From Chrysoporthe austroafricana (Eukaryota > Ascomycota > Sordariomycetes > Diaporthales > Cryphonectriaceae): a DNA stretch of 64,000 nucleotides. Below, piece after piece: positions 1-12,354 of the stretch (position 1 is its first letter; the number at the start of each line of letters is the position of its first letter). Location: NCBI GenBank assembly GCA_001051155.2, contig JYIP02000002.1, positions 2,549,583-2,613,582 on the forward strand, written 5' to 3'. The position numbers and the translations under genes were made by a program. The notes under the pieces were generated by a model. The model was given only the letters and a program-made list of their open reading frames with translations. It did not search any database and was not told where the DNA came from.

Positions 1-1413
1 TGTCTTGCTGGCATGGCTGCCGCCTTGCTGTCCCCGTCTCCGATTTTCCCCAGGGCGTTCTCAGGAGCGGCCCCTTCCACATCAGCCTCCTTCTCCCGGG
101 AGCTCTCTACGCGAGCCGAAGAGGACTCCGCTCGGCCCTCCGCCTCAGGCTCTACGACCAAAGGCAGCGCGATATTCACCATGCCACAATTCATCAACGT
201 CCCCTCCTCATTCTGCATAACCCATGTCTCTAAGCATCTCGCGATCTCATCCCCTCCCTCCCTTGCCAGCTTCCACACGTACTCCCTGATCCTCTCCTCC
301 CCACCAAGCACCCTTTCTCTCCATTCGATAGCATCCTTGACACACAGATAAGGCGAGCTGTCCAACGTCCCGACGTACTCAAACAGGCTGACAAACGCGC
401 TCTTGCTGCTCGGCGGCAGGGGGTTCGCCAGCGCCCTGGCCGGATCCCGCGGGACGTACCCGTGCGACGTCGGCAGTGTCGACCGGATGAGGTGCTGGTT
501 CCGCAGGGGCACGTAGAACACGGCGCACGCGCGGGGGACGAACAGCCACTTGTGGCAGTTGCTCACCAGGAAGTCCGGGTCGAGGGCGGTCAGGTCGAGC
601 GGGATCGCGCCGACGCCCTGGGCGGCGTCGACGAGGCTGAGCACGCCCAGCTCGCGGCACGCCCGCACCACCGCCTCGCAGGGGAAGCGCACGCCCGGCA
701 GCGACGAGACGGTGTCGAAGACGGCGACGCGCGGCCGCCGCCCCTCGGCCCGGGCCTGGGCTACCGCCGCCCGGAACCGCTCCAGGATCTCGGCGTCGGA
801 CACCGGGTAGACCAGCTCGACCGCCCGGCCGTGCACCTGGCCGTGCGTCGAGTCGGACACATAGTCCACCGTCTTGCCGCAGCTGCCGTAGATGGTGCTG
901 AAGAACAGGATCTCGTCGCGCCCGTCCGCGGTCCAAAACTCACACAGGGCGCGCAGGACCGTGTTCACCCCGACGGTGGCGTTCGGCACGAAGACCACCT
1001 CGTCGACGGAGGGCGCGTTGAGGAGCTTGGCGATAGCCTCGCGGTTGGTGTCGAGGAGCTCCGGGTAGGTGTAGCGGATGAAGGGGTCGGGCGCGCTCTC
1101 GTAGAGGGCCTGGTAGTGTTGCCGGCGGCGGTGGATGGCGAGGGGGTGGGTGCCGAAGGAGGCTGGGGTTCGTTAGCGAGGCGCCTATCGAGCGGGAGAC
1201 ATGCTATGTACCATGGTTGAGATTGTGATAGTCATCGTCCATCAGGAATTCCTTCCGGAGGCTCTTGCCAAACGCCAAGGGCAGCTCTGGCACTGACTTG
1301 TTGTGAGATTCCGCGGGCTGGTCCTCATTCCCGACGACTGTTGATTGTGTGCTCTCCTTGTATCTCAACGACCCGCGCGGCGGTGTCGAGACCTTGCTAT
1401 GGCATGACCCCAT
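1..1413 (-). CDS. PLP-dependent class V aminotransferase-like protein (isopenicillin-N-epimerase / cysteine-desulfurase fold), 3' end off window
   Basis: Two exons are visible: 1413-1212 and 1162-1, with a 49-bp intron (1211-1163) that has GTACAT at the donor and a CTAAC branch site before CCAG. Splicing joins DYHNLNHA to SFGTHPLAI, the N-terminal signature of this fold-type I PLP family (usually LNHGSFG). The second exon then stays open to the window edge. It carries the cofactor region [11 protein letters not shown], the aspartate motif [11 protein letters not shown] and the Schiff-base lysine in SNCHKW. Fungal relatives are annotated as isopenicillin-N-epimerase-like, cysteine desulfurase-like or hercynylcysteine sulfoxide lyase; the sequence does not decide between them. 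The start is uncertain: ATG at 1413 (MGSCHSK) or an in-frame ATG at 1560. No mitochondrial or secretion signal is obvious. The C-terminus lies outside the window. Confidence 0.85.
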
Positions 1414-1560
1414 CTTGACGGCTTGTGATCTATGACTCTCACCTCCGACTTGATACTGAGGGACGCGAGACTGGGCCCTCAGAGTAAGATCAGGATGAGC
1501 CCAATCGCATTGGAGTGCACCTCGCTGACTCAGAGATAGCAAGTGAGAGTGAGCCTTCAC

Positions 1561-3250
1561 AGGGCTATCTTCTAGAGAGACTATCCACCAAACTCAAATT
1601 GAAGATGATAAAGATAATGATGAGTGGGATCCGGTGCTGATATAGAAGTGCAGGATGGTCGTGGCGGCCCGGGATCGGGAGTCCTTGAGTTCATGAGGGG
1701 CACCTATCCCGAGGCCGGCTCCACCGACGTCAAGATATTTACCTATGACACTCCACAAAGGGCGCGATGCGTAGTGCGCATTTGCGAATGTCCAAGACTG
1801 AGGTCTATGCCCTCAATAATTATCCTGTCTGAAGACATCCTCGTAAACCCCTCCCGTCGTATGCCATCTCGTCATCAGTGCCAGCTTTTTTCGGCAAGCG
1901 CCTCGAAGACATCGGATGATAAAAAGTCGTTAGACAACGCCGCCCATTTGATTGTTTCCGCCTACTCGCGAGTCCTTCTTTTCTAAAATTTCCACGCAAT
2001 ATCCAAATCAATATTTAGAAAGAATCTCTACAGAAGCCGATTTATCTCTTACAGGTTCCGCTCTTATCGAGAGAGAAAGCCTCCAGCTCACACACTGCAG
2101 GTCATGTGGTAAAGACACCGAGACAAACCACCTTCAGCAGAACAATTCCTACTATCTCCTGTGCAGGTGTCTCCAAATCTAAAAGATTGGAGACTGAGCG
2201 TTTCTGCTTTTATTCAGTAATCTGACTGTGTTCACGGTTCTCGGCGGGTATCGAGCATTGTTTTAAAACAGAAACGGCTTCAGTCGTAAAAATAGTGTGC
2301 AGTAATAGTCTTCGAAGTCATATTAGTACTGGACGAGATATCTCTATGTCCAAGTTATAAAATGGCCCCAAGATCTATCGATGTTAGCGAGTACCCCAGA
2401 GTTCTTTAATTCAAGGATTTCCCACTCCTATCTACTTCCAGGAAGATAATTCCCGAGGCGCGAAAACCGGGAAAGGGGTCGCTCGTCTTGCGATGAAAGT
2501 ACACCTGCAAAGGGACGCCCTTGGATAATTCTGAGAGCGTCAAAGGGTGACCTAATCGATTCAAATTCGAGCAATCAGATGCTGCGGTTGGAGACACTTC
2601 ACCCAGACTTAAGATATCGGGCTATTAACGAAGAGAGTCGCAAATTGCTTCCCTTTCCACCGAGAATCTGCTGTGCAACGTTGACGGGCTTCTCGTGTAC
2701 TACAGAGGCACACCTTTTACTGTTACAAGTGTGGATGTATGTACAATCGAGGCCCAATGAGGTACTAAGCAGCGTCAATCCCCGCCCAAACACCTCCGCT
2801 AGATAATCATGCGCAAGTGTTGTTATCGTGGCTTCACCTACGTCAATAATCTGTCTCTGCCTGCATTCGATACTGGCTGAATCCCAGGTGGCTTTGCGGC
2901 CCGCAATGCAATAGTCGACCATGGTATGCATTAATGCTTCGGGACTTTATTCCACAGACGACCAGCAAACCTTGGAAGCCAAGAAGCTTGGGGTGGTCAC
3001 CCAACCTTCTGCCTAAACCAAATGGGGCCACCAGCACCGACTCACCTTGCCATCGTAGCTACGCGAGGCAAAACGTGACCGGAATTTAAAATCAGATCTT
3101 CAGCTGCTGAAGATCCGAGAAGTTTGTTTGACCTGAGACCAATTATTAGGTGGCAGGGTCCACTTCCGGCTGAATTCTCAACTACCGCACGGCCATAAAC
3201 AGGAAAGCATTCTTTCTGCATTAATATTAGGTGGAGGTCGAGTGCGGTGA
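1561..3250. other. Gene-poor intergenic stretch
   Basis: No coding frame with a recognisable motif or sustained coding-like codon use is visible. Composition is mixed and partly AT-rich (about 1.8-2.4 kb). The right end includes the promoter of the divergently oriented beta-glucosidase, with a CCAAT pentamer at about 3141. Confidence 0.5.
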
Positions 3251-3256
3251 TATATA
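3251..3256 (+). promoter_or_regulatory. TATA-like box of the beta-glucosidase gene
   Basis: TATATA lies 94 bp upstream of the ATG of the GH3 gene, a normal distance for fungal core promoters. Assigned by position and sequence only. Confidence 0.4.
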
Positions 3257-3349
3257 GACAATGGAATCCTTGCGTCGCTGCTTGTCCTAAATCGTAGGTT
3301 TGGAAGCCGCTGTATGTGGTGATAGTCCCTATACGACAACCCGTCCACT

Positions 3350-5593
3350 ATGCAGTCCCTACCTCAACTCGTCTTGACCTTCGGGTTAGTGCTCACAGTC
3401 CCTGCCACCGCCCAAACATTCGACTGGTCCGCCGCATACTCGAAGGCGAACACGTCCCTCGCCAAGCTTTCCCTTCAGGACAAGGTGAATATAGTGACGG
3501 GAATAGGCTGGAACAAGGGGCCCTGCGTAGGGAACACCGCCGCCATTTCCTCCATCGGTTACCCAGAACTCTGTCTCCAAGACTCGCCACTAGGCATTAG
3601 ATATGGAACAAGCGTCACCGCGTTCACCCCCGGGATTCAAGCTGCTGCAACATGGGACATCGACCTAATCCGCCAAAGAGGCCAGTACATGGGTGAGGAG
3701 GCCAAGGGCTGCGGTGTCCACGTCCTTCTCGGGCCTGTGGCCGGTCCTTTGGGTAAGAATGCACAAGGAGGGCGGATCTGGGAGGGCTTCGGACCAGACC
3801 CTTACCTCAATGGAATCGCCATGGAACAAACCATCACGGGGATGCAGAGCAGTGGAGTCCAGGCAACAGCAAAGCATTACATCCTCAACGAGCAAGAGTT
3901 AAACCGCGACACGATGTCCAGCAACCTGGACGACCGTACTATGCACGAGCTGTACTTATGGCCCTTCGCGGACGCGGTGCATGCTGGTGTCGCAAGCGTT
4001 ATGTGTTCCTACAATAAGATCAATGAGACTTGGGCCTGCGAGAACGACGGAACCATGAACCAACTGCTGAAAGACGAGCTGGGATTCCTGGGCTATGTGA
4101 TGAGTGACTGGGACGCCCAGCACACGACCGTCGCAGCAGCCGTCAATGGTATGGACATGACGATGCCTGGAAGCGATTATAATGGAGGCACGATACTTTG
4201 GGGGCCACAGCTCCTGAGTGCCGTGAACAGCGGACAGGTGCCCCTAAGCCGTGTGGACGATATGGTCACCAGGATTCTGGCCGCGTGGTATCTTGTTGGT
4301 CAAGACTCGGGATATCCCGCCATCAACATCCAGGCCAGCGTCCAATCCAACCACGCGGACAACGTCCGGGACATCGCCAGGGACGGCATAGTTCTACTAC
4401 AGAACACGGACTCCATTCTGCCTTTCCAGAAGCCGACCAAGCTTGCACTCGTCGGCTCCGCCGCTGTCGTGAACCCTGCGGGCGCCAATGCCTGTACGGA
4501 TCGAGGATGTGACACCGGGACGCTGGGTATGGGTTGGGGCAGCGGCACGACCAATTATCCCTACCTCGTTGCCCCATATGATGCCTTGAAGAACAGAACA
4601 TCCGCAGACGGCACGATTTTGAGCCTCAGCAGCAGCGACGACACCAGTAGTGTATCAAGCACAGTCTCCGGAGCTGACGCCGCCATTGTGATCATAACGT
4701 CAGACTCCGGAGAGGGGTACATCACAGTTGAAGGCAACGCTGGTGACAGGAACAATCTCGATCCCTGGCACAGTGGCAACCAGCTAGTCGAAGCTGTAGC
4801 GGCGAGCAACAACAACACCATCGTTGTGGTTCAGACTGTCGGCCCCGTCATTCTTGAGTCGATCTTAGCTCTACCCGGTGTCAAGGCTGTTGTCTGGGCA
4901 GGCTTGGGCTCTCAGGAGAGTGGCAATGCTCTGGTGGACATTCTGTATGGCGACAACACTCCGTCTGGAAAGCTCCCGTACACTATCGCCAAGGCTACCA
5001 CAGATTATCCCTCGACCATCGTAAGTGGCGATGATAGCTATCCGGAGGGACTTTACATCGATTATCGGCATTTCGATGAGAGCAATATCAGCCCACGGTA
5101 TGAATATGGCTTTGGATTGTGTAAGTGTTCTTCCTAGTGTAAGGAGGTAATGTGCACTCACTGAATACTTAATGTGATAACAGCGTACACGAGCTTTACG
5201 TACGGGAACATCTCTGTAACCTCGACCGCCGCGTCAGGTCCCGCAACAGGTGCAACAGCACCAGGTGGACGAACAGATCTTTTCGATGACGTTGCAACAG
5301 TGACGGCCACTATCACCAACACCGGCTCCGTCGCCGGTGCTGAGGCCGCGCAGCTGTACATAAGCTTGCCAGCAGGCGCGCCGGCCTCGCCACCCAGGCA
5401 GCTCCGTGGATTCGACAAGCTCTCACTCGCAGCCGGTGAGAGTGGAACGGCCACATTCAACCTACGCAGAAAGGACCTGAGCTACTGGGACGTGACTAGT
5501 CAGAACTGGATCGTTCCGCAGGGCAGCTTCGGCATCAGTGTCGGGGCGTCGAGTAGGGATCTGAGGCTGAACGAAACGATTACTGTGCCGTGA
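3350..5593 (+). CDS. Secreted GH3 beta-glucosidase (Cel3A-type)
   Basis: Hydrolyses cellobiose and short beta-glucosides from the non-reducing end outside the cell. Two exons, 3350-5120 and 5184-5593, with a 63-bp intron (GTAAGT...AACAG); splicing restores GFGLSYTSF, the conserved join to the C-terminal domain. The product is 726 aa, close to Trichoderma Cel3A. Residues 1-22 form a signal peptide ending ATAQ. The catalytic nucleophile is D253 in YVMSDWDAQ. The loop SDSGEGY of the second domain carries the probable acid/base Glu. KHYILNEQE is a substrate-binding motif. A fibronectin-III-like domain (about residues 640-720) closes the protein. The gene is convergent with the downstream dehydrogenase, 120 bp between stops. 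Its likely partner is the GH7 cellobiohydrolase 14 kb away. No defects seen. Confidence 0.96.
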
Positions 5594-5713
5594 TATATAC
5601 GGCGTAGACAAAACGTATATAAGAGTGATGTTAGGTTGCTATAACTCATGAAATCAGGAGATCAAACTTGAAAAAGCCTCAACTGATATCATGACAATGT
5701 AGACCTTCCTTTC

Positions 5714-6742
5714 TCATGACGGGACTACCGACTTTCCCATCAGATCGCGAAGCAGCTCCTGTAGCCAACTAGGCCACCCTCTTAGACCACGGAGGAGGGT
5801 TAGACGCGGTGGTATGACAAGCTGCCCGCCCCTACCACAGAAAACTTGCGCCAGAATCGGATTTACGACGTCCTCAACCTTCAACATATCCCCTCGCTTC
5901 TCGATCTTGTCTGCAAACGGCTCCGTCATAGGCGTACGCGTAAAGTCCGGGTGCACGACAGTCGTGATAATACCAGGTGCTTTGTAGAAATGCTTGATCT
6001 CGCACGCCAAGCCCTCATGGAATGCCAGTGCGCCGGCCTTGGTCGCGCTGTACTCAATCGACGCCGCCAGCGTAACGAAGCTGGCCAGACTGGCGACCGT
6101 GACTACGTGGCCCTTGTTGTTGCGTATCATGGCGGGTAGGAACTGCTTCGTCGTGAACCACAACGCCATTAGGTTCACGCCCAGGACTGTCCGCAGGTCA
6201 CCCTCGCTGATGTCGAGGAGCGTGTTGACCTTTGCCACTCCAGCGTTGTTGATCAGAATCGAGGGATCGCCGCCCATCTCCCTGCGTACAGCGTCGGCGG
6301 TGTCGGCCACGGCGTCAAACGACGTGATGTCGCACTTGAAGAAGACAGCCTTCGGGTTAGACTTGATCGCCGGTGGGGGATCCACGACGTCGAGGACAGC
6401 GACGCGCACGCCTCTAGCTGTCAAACCCTCCACCAGCGCCAGACCGAATCCACCGCATCCTCCCGTCACGACTGCAATTTCGTTGGGCCAGTCCCACTTC
6501 CCTCCAGGAGGAGAGGATGAGACACGCCAATTATTGGTCGCCAAGATGTTTAGTGAGGTGTTGAGCTTTCTCACTACTTCGAGGCCAAGGAGTATCTTGA
6601 TCAGCGGCTTCGCAACTGTCGGCCACGTGCTCTGTGTGAATTTCGCGCCGAAGTATCGGTTCAATAGCTTAGGTGGGGCGCAGAGAAGAGCTGCGAGGAT
6701 TGTGATCGTTTTTAGGTGATTGACAATGCTTCCAATAGCCAT
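5714..6742 (-). CDS. Short-chain dehydrogenase/reductase, membrane-anchored SDR16C-like
   Basis: A single exon of 342 aa from ATG 6742. A hydrophobic N-terminal stretch (residues 12-22) suggests a membrane anchor, as in the RDH10/DHRS3/17beta-HSD11 group. The Rossmann fold has TGGCGGFG at 93-100 (NAD(P) binding), NNAG at 165-168, and the catalytic Tyr231 and Lys235 in YSATK with a Ser in ASLAS before it. The predicted reaction is NAD(P)-dependent oxidation or reduction of a lipid, retinoid or steroid-like alcohol; the substrate is not knowable from sequence. The frame is open further upstream to ATG 6943, but the extra 67 residues lack family-like features, so 6742 is preferred. The gene is convergent with the beta-glucosidase. 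Confidence 0.85.
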   Translation of the reverse strand: MAIGSIVNHLKTITILAALLCAPPKLLNRYFGAKFTQSTWPTVAKPLIKILLGLEVVRKLNTSLNILATNNWRVSSSPPGGKWDWPNEIAVVTGGCGGFGLALVEGLTARGVRVAVLDVVDPPPAIKSNPKAVFFKCDITSFDAVADTADAVRREMGGDPSILINNAGVAKVNTLLDISEGDLRTVLGVNLMALWFTTKQFLPAMIRNNKGHVVTVASLASFVTLAASIEYSATKAGALAFHEGLACEIKHFYKAPGIITTVVHPDFTRTPMTEPFADKIEKRGDMLKVEDVVNPILAQVFCGRGGQLVIPPRLTLLRGLRGWPSWLQELLRDLMGKSVVPS

Positions 6743-6943
6743 TTTTGTCGCTCGAGCAAAGAACTGACCAAGAATTGGATGGCTCCGAAAGACGACGACT
6801 TGGTGGGTTATTAATGGACCAGAATACCAAGACTCGGGCGAAGACTGATAATCAGACAATGCCGGGAGATGAACACTCAATATCTCGTACCAGAACGACT
6901 TTGTAGCTCTACACAATGTTCTCCAGCCGTCCAGGAGAGCCAA

Positions 6944-7969
6944 ATGCTCAGAATATGATTATCATCTGCAGAAAAGTCGCAAAGAAAAGCGGTAAAGAGA
7001 TAACGGGGGTGTTACCGCGGGGAACAGGAAACAGCTAGCAGCGGCATGTGAACCGCGGCAATACGTCTTTCCATCCATGGGGAACCCACACCGGGCTTTG
7101 TCGGAGCTCTGTGACTCCGGAAGGATTAGAATCCACAAGCCATCGTCTTGTTTCGAGTTTTCAAAGCTCTCTCAAGCCAGTCGAACCCGCTGTTGCCTGA
7201 AATGAGCATCCTAAACAGTACCTTGAGCTGAACTGGTCGTCTCCGGATGCACCGGAGCAAACCGCACATAATTAGTAGTAGATCGAAGCTCAGCATAAGC
7301 AGAAGTACGTCCGTACAATGCGACCTCTTCGTTCATGATTCAGGCTGCGTTTAATTACACTAGCAGGAGCCTTAATAGGAAATCATATTGGAAAATCCAA
7401 GAGAGTGCACCTGCCACGACATTAAGCTCCGGGCATGATGTAGACTACGAAGTAGCAGCTTCAGGTCAGGATTTACGGATGCGCGGGAGCGCGGAGTAAA
7501 GGGAATTCGGATGAAGCTCGGGTAAAAGATGCAGAGCGCCCTCTCCCCGTACCGAGTAAGTGCATAGAACAGTCACCAGGTACTACGCATACAATACCTG
7601 TGTGCGGAACACATTATGAGTACAATGTAAGTTGGGTTAGAGAGGGAGTAGAAAGATGTCCAGAATATACAGTATTCTAATCCCTCGGCTTGGCCAAGCC
7701 GGCAATGGTGAGTCTTCAAAACTGCATTATGTGGTTTGTAAACTGCAGATCACATGCACCTTTACCTTTATACAGCTTTGCCTAGATATAGAACGCGGTG
7801 TGCCTTTAGGATCCTCATGATGATAACTATATGGGTGGAGGCTAATTACTTAGATAATCCCTAGCCTGGCGGCAGTAGAATGTATTAAAGCCGGATCATT
7901 TCCAGGCACAGAATCTCTGAAATAGGTGAAGTCCGGTCTGTAAAAATATGTTATGCACCTCCAGCTGTC
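6944..7969. other. Intergenic stretch without a supported gene
   Basis: It lies between the dehydrogenase promoter and the 3' end of the M24 gene. All frames are broken by frequent stops and no splice-connected coding segment was seen. Confidence 0.5.
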
Positions 7970-9547
7970 CTAAAGCTCTAGCTCGGGTTCATTCCGCACT
8001 GGAGGATGATCGCCGGCGGAGTGGACGAAGAGATAGGTGGACTGTCGACCATATACCCACTCCCAGGACTGAGTCTCTTCGCTCCAGTACACATCCTCCT
8101 CCTGTGGGAACTTAACAGTCATATTCTTCTCTGGGATATAGTGTTCGGCATACAGCTCAATACTGTAATAGGTGTTTTTAAGTAGAGGCAAGTCTCCCAA
8201 GAAAGGCACCTCGTCTTGAAGATTCGTCATTCCTGAAGAAGCCGTTAAGAGCCGCTTCAGATTTTGTGATAATGGATGGTCGAATAAGACTTACCGATCA
8301 GTGTCCCGGCGCTGTGGCCAAATTCCCCTGTGGCATGGCAGTAGATCTTGCCCTCAATTCCTTCCTCTTTCATCTGGGCACGAATGTTCTTGAGGATGTC
8401 GTTGCCGCTCAGACCAATCTTCATATGGTCCCGGGTCATGTCCTGAAGTCTGTTGACTTTCCTTAGCCCTTCGAGCATAGATTCGGGAATATCCGCTTCG
8501 GTATCTTCTGGGTGCAACACATATCCGAGGTGCTGCGTATCTGTGTTAAGCCCCAAAGCCGTTACACCGAAGTCACAATGAACGATATCACCGAATCGAA
8601 TCAAATGTGTAGAGGCGTCAGGCTCATCTAACAAACTCATCTGTCCCTTCTCCTCCGACGAAGAACACATGCTGCAGTCATTCTCAGTCATGATGGACAC
8701 GCTAGGCTGAAACCACGTGGTATAATTGAGCTCTTGAATCTTCTCCCTCATCCACCACTCCACGTCCTGGGCGGTAGTCACACCGGGCCGGATGACTTGG
8801 CTGCTGAAAGCCTCCTCTATGATCGCCCAGGCCGTCTCCATCATCTTACGGTACCAATAAAGGCGCCCATCGACCATGGTGGCGATTAGTTCGACGGCGA
8901 TCATGGGCTCAAGGACGAACTTATCGGTCCACTCCTTACCGAGAGCAGCCTCGATAGCGTTCCTTTCGCCAGCATGCAGACCGCCGGAAAAGGCGATTTC
9001 TGAGTGCGTGTTCAGCGCGATACTGCGAGGTTTCTGTTCGTTGAGTATGGACCTCAGCTCAGACCACACGAGAGGGGTGTTATCAATCCAGGAATATGCC
9101 GAAGGGGACCCTCCCGTAGCGTTGGCCAAGAATAGTTGCGTGGTACGACGACGGGCTGAGAACTGTGTGAAGTCCTTAAGCGCCCAGAAGACCGTATCCT
9201 CGCCATATTCACGTTGGCTTATCTGTAGAGATATCAGCATTGACACCATCGAGCCCTGCAACACGCCGGCGTGGGCTCTAAAGTTCGTGCGCAGGTAGCA
9301 GCTGCTATTGAATGCCTGAAGCATTAGGAAGAATACGTACAAGCCATGCATCGACATTATACTTCTTCAGTATTTTCGGAATGAGGGCCTTGCGCTCCTC
9401 CGTCCAGGAATTCACAATCTTTGCCTGCTCTCGTAGGGGAGGAAGTGTCTGAAATCGAGGGCTCCTTGAGGCGTCTGCTGAGGCATGGCATCCCGATATG
9501 AAGGCTGAGCAGACCAAGCCAATTGCATGCACGACCTGGCACCTCAT
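7970..9547 (-). CDS. Secreted-type M24 (creatinase/aminopeptidase P fold) metallopeptidase homologue
   Basis: Three exons: 9547-9341, 9222-8295 and 8232-7970. The introns are 118 bp (GTACGT...CTACAG) and 62 bp (GTAAGT...TTCAG). Splicing gives YNVDAWL+ISQREYGEDT and GTLIG+MTNLQDEV, both smooth. The product is 465 aa. The N-terminus from ATG 9547 (MRCQVVHAIGLVCSAF) looks like a signal peptide; an in-frame ATG at 9700 is possible but would bury it. The C-terminal half has the M24 features HCDFG, NTDTQHLGY and HATGEFGHSAG, positions where aspartate and histidine metal ligands sit in the pita-bread fold. Some ligand positions are not certain by eye, so catalytic activity is an inference. Related fungal proteins are annotated as creatinase or Xaa-Pro aminopeptidase. 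Confidence 0.82.
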
Positions 9548-10518
9548 GTTGTCCGGTACTTTCTGAATAACGCCTGGGCTTTCACGGGGGTCGAAGCTGC
9601 GTGAGTGCTGCTCAATGACCTCGAAGGATGAGACATGTGGGAGATGTGCCGGCGGATGATTAGATTGGATGATGGGCTCTCTGATCAACGTTATCTCCAC
9701 TTTTGCCGCCTGCGGCTCCGCTGGCGTTGACTTGCCTAATTTGGCTGCTGCGAGACACAGGGGTCAGGCGGGCCATGGCAAGAGGGCACGATTCTGAAAA
9801 TCGATTTTGGTTTTTTTATTTTGTCTCTACTCTTCTATCTTGTATTTGCGTTTGTATTCCCAGCCCGCATTCTCTGTATCTACAGAAAACAGTACTCAAC
9901 GTAAGATCCGGAGATGTCCGATGGCGCCGATATTTACCTCTACTGAGTCCTCGCTCATGGCTTCTCTTGGGCCTTCGAAGCCTGAAGGCGATTATCAGAG
10001 GCAATAGACAGGTTTGAACACCTCACCGCTTATGATGGGTATGCAGAATGAAAGCTCACTGTGAGCACGACGGGCTCCAAATAGATCCAACGAGGAACTT
10101 TCCTATGGGCTGATGGGACGAAATTACGTTGCTTGTGCTATGAGCAACTCATGGCGGGCAAAAAGATGGAGGATCTAGAACTTCCATCGTCTCTACTCCT
10201 GGAGCGATTAAGACTCGGGCTTGGACGCGCCACACTCGAAGGTCCTTGCTGGTCGGCGGGACGTATGGTGGCGCCGAGACACATTGTCAGCCTTCATATT
10301 TGCGCGAAGACGATAGCACTGGAGCTCCAAGGAGGCCACCAGAAGATCGAGGGAAAAGTCTCCCATAATAAAGCGCCTTAGCCGTCCAAAGCTCTCGTGA
10401 CCTCGCCGGGGTGCATGACAAGATATATGGTTTCAGTAGGGGCGGGGACTGTCGTAGTCCCGGTCACCGCGTCTACGCAAATGAATTCAGGACTACAAGT
10501 CAGTGGTTGAGTGTAATT

Positions 10519-10776
10519 CTAGTTCTCAATACACGGCATCTGACAATAATAGACTATTTTATCGCCCCTATCTAAAGCTACGCAGTCGACATGTACAGGG
10601 CATGCGACGGTCGGATTGTCTTCATCAGCAGAGGGTTCGGATAGAAAGTTAGGAGCGAGCCCGAAGGACTTAAGATCGAGATAAGTGCTCGTCAGAGTTC
10701 CGTATGCGATGAGCACGCTAACAATATACGAGAAGATTCGTTCCAGTATGCAGGAGAGGACGTCGTGTAAGGTCAT
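10519..10776 (-). CDS. Possible small membrane protein, hypothetical
   Basis: An 85-aa frame with a hydrophobic N-terminal half (residues 8-28) followed by a polar, cysteine-containing tail (four Cys between residues 59 and 82). No family is recognised. Codon use is not strongly biased and there is no conserved neighbour, so this may be a chance frame. Listed because signal-anchor plus Cys-rich tail is a pattern of small secreted or membrane fungal proteins. Confidence 0.18.
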   Translation of the reverse strand: MTLHDVLSCILERIFSYIVSVLIAYGTLTSTYLDLKSFGLAPNFLSEPSADEDNPTVACPVHVDCVALDRGDKIVYYCQMPCIEN

Positions 10777-12316
10777 TTTGCCGTGGAGCTGGTTAATAAT
10801 TTACCAATGATTAAATGCTATCTAAGCCTACCGTATTATTATAGTTAGTAGGTGTGTGTAATACGGGACACCTTTCAACTCGATATTTTGGCAAAATGTG
10901 CAAGACCGTGACTAAAGGTCACTTCCAGCGAGCTAGGAATACTCACTCCTTGCAGAGCTGCGACAGGTCAAACATCCTCTGCCCCGAGAAGTTCAGCTCA
11001 CAATAAGAAGATCACTACCATAGCGGTGACGACAAGCCCAATTAGTATTCCGAGCGAATAAAGTCACATAACCAAAGCCTTTACAGCCCGGCTATATATA
11101 AAATCCAAGAGACAATGCCAATGTTGAACATAGCAGAAACATCGCCAGTTTTACGGATAGGAAAGATAATATAAGTCTTGCATTCAGCAACCCGAACAAA
11201 GAATGTACGAGCTTTCATCTAATTAATGCCATAGTGGCCTATTCTTGTTGTAGATCCAGCAAGCGCAACCATTCCGTTCTCTCTTTCAGATCCAAGACCT
11301 GATAGACCACGCAAGATATGGACTAAAGACCACTTCCAGTTAGCTGAGAGTGGTCTTCTTCCAGAGCTACTTGGAAAAACAGGTTTCGGCTCCCGAAGCA
11401 ACAACAAAGGGTGCCATCAAGTAATATACGTATTAAGCCATGCACCCCATGCCAGGCTCGAGTGATAAAATCCGCTATTTTATTTTATTGTTGCTAAATT
11501 CCAAGCTCAGAGACACGTCATCTACGGTGCTATCTAAATCTTCTCTTACCAAGACGAATTTATCGCGAACTATTAAAGGCCCATCTCTAAGGAGACCAGG
11601 AGTCACATCTTGGGAAGTTCTCATTGAAGATTGTGAGACGTCCGTTTAGTGTGTAATGATGGAGGCCTAGAGGATGAAGAGGATATTGAACTAAGGAACC
11701 CGGCTGCAGAGACCCCAGCTGTCTTATAGCTATGGGTCTTGCCAAGCAGCTCCCTGCACGGGCATGCTCGGGACCGGACCGTTTCCGCTGAGACCAACGT
11801 TATACCTGCTACTCGGAAACTCGGCATTGAGCGAGGCTGTACGTTCCTAGTAGCGTCTTCTGTAGGTCTTTAAATTGCTAGCTGCAGAGCCTTTTGACTC
11901 AAAGTAGAATGGGAGGGAACCCTGGTTTTTGCCTTCGAAGACCTGGTTGTCCAACGAGCCATAGCTTCATCAAAACGTATACTACCAGTGACTACATAGT
12001 CCGCAATCGGATTGCGTCCAAGTTCATTTCAAGGCAGAAGAGAGGTATTACTCAAGACCATCCCCACCGGACCAGTCGTCCTTCCCCACTGCGTAGCGCC
12101 GGCTTTGATCAACCATGGCATAGTGTAAATCTAGCGAAACACCAATTCATTGGCTCCTGTAGACGGCCTTGGTACTTATATTCCGTCTGTGTCCACTTGA
12201 TACCGCGGGAAATGACGTGTACTCCCGTCGATCTCGGTCAGTGGGGGCGGGTCTTTCATGATCACACTAAGAGCGAAAACGAAGCATAAGAAATACTCAG
12301 TAGAAAAGAAGACTCG

Positions 12317-12354
12317 TTATCTGATCCGTGTGGGCTTATCTGATCCGGTGTGGA
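12317..12354. repeat. Short imperfect tandem duplication
   Basis: The element TTATCTGATCCG-TGTGG occurs twice in succession with a 19-bp offset; the second copy has an extra G. Confidence 0.6.

Noticed and set aside
462..1220. 252-codon plus-strand frame
   Set aside because: Exact shadow of the PLP enzyme exon, which has the Schiff-base lysine motif and a matching intron on the other strand.
6742..6943. N-terminal 67-residue extension of the dehydrogenase
   Set aside because: The frame is open but the residues do not resemble the family; the downstream ATG gives the usual membrane-anchor start.
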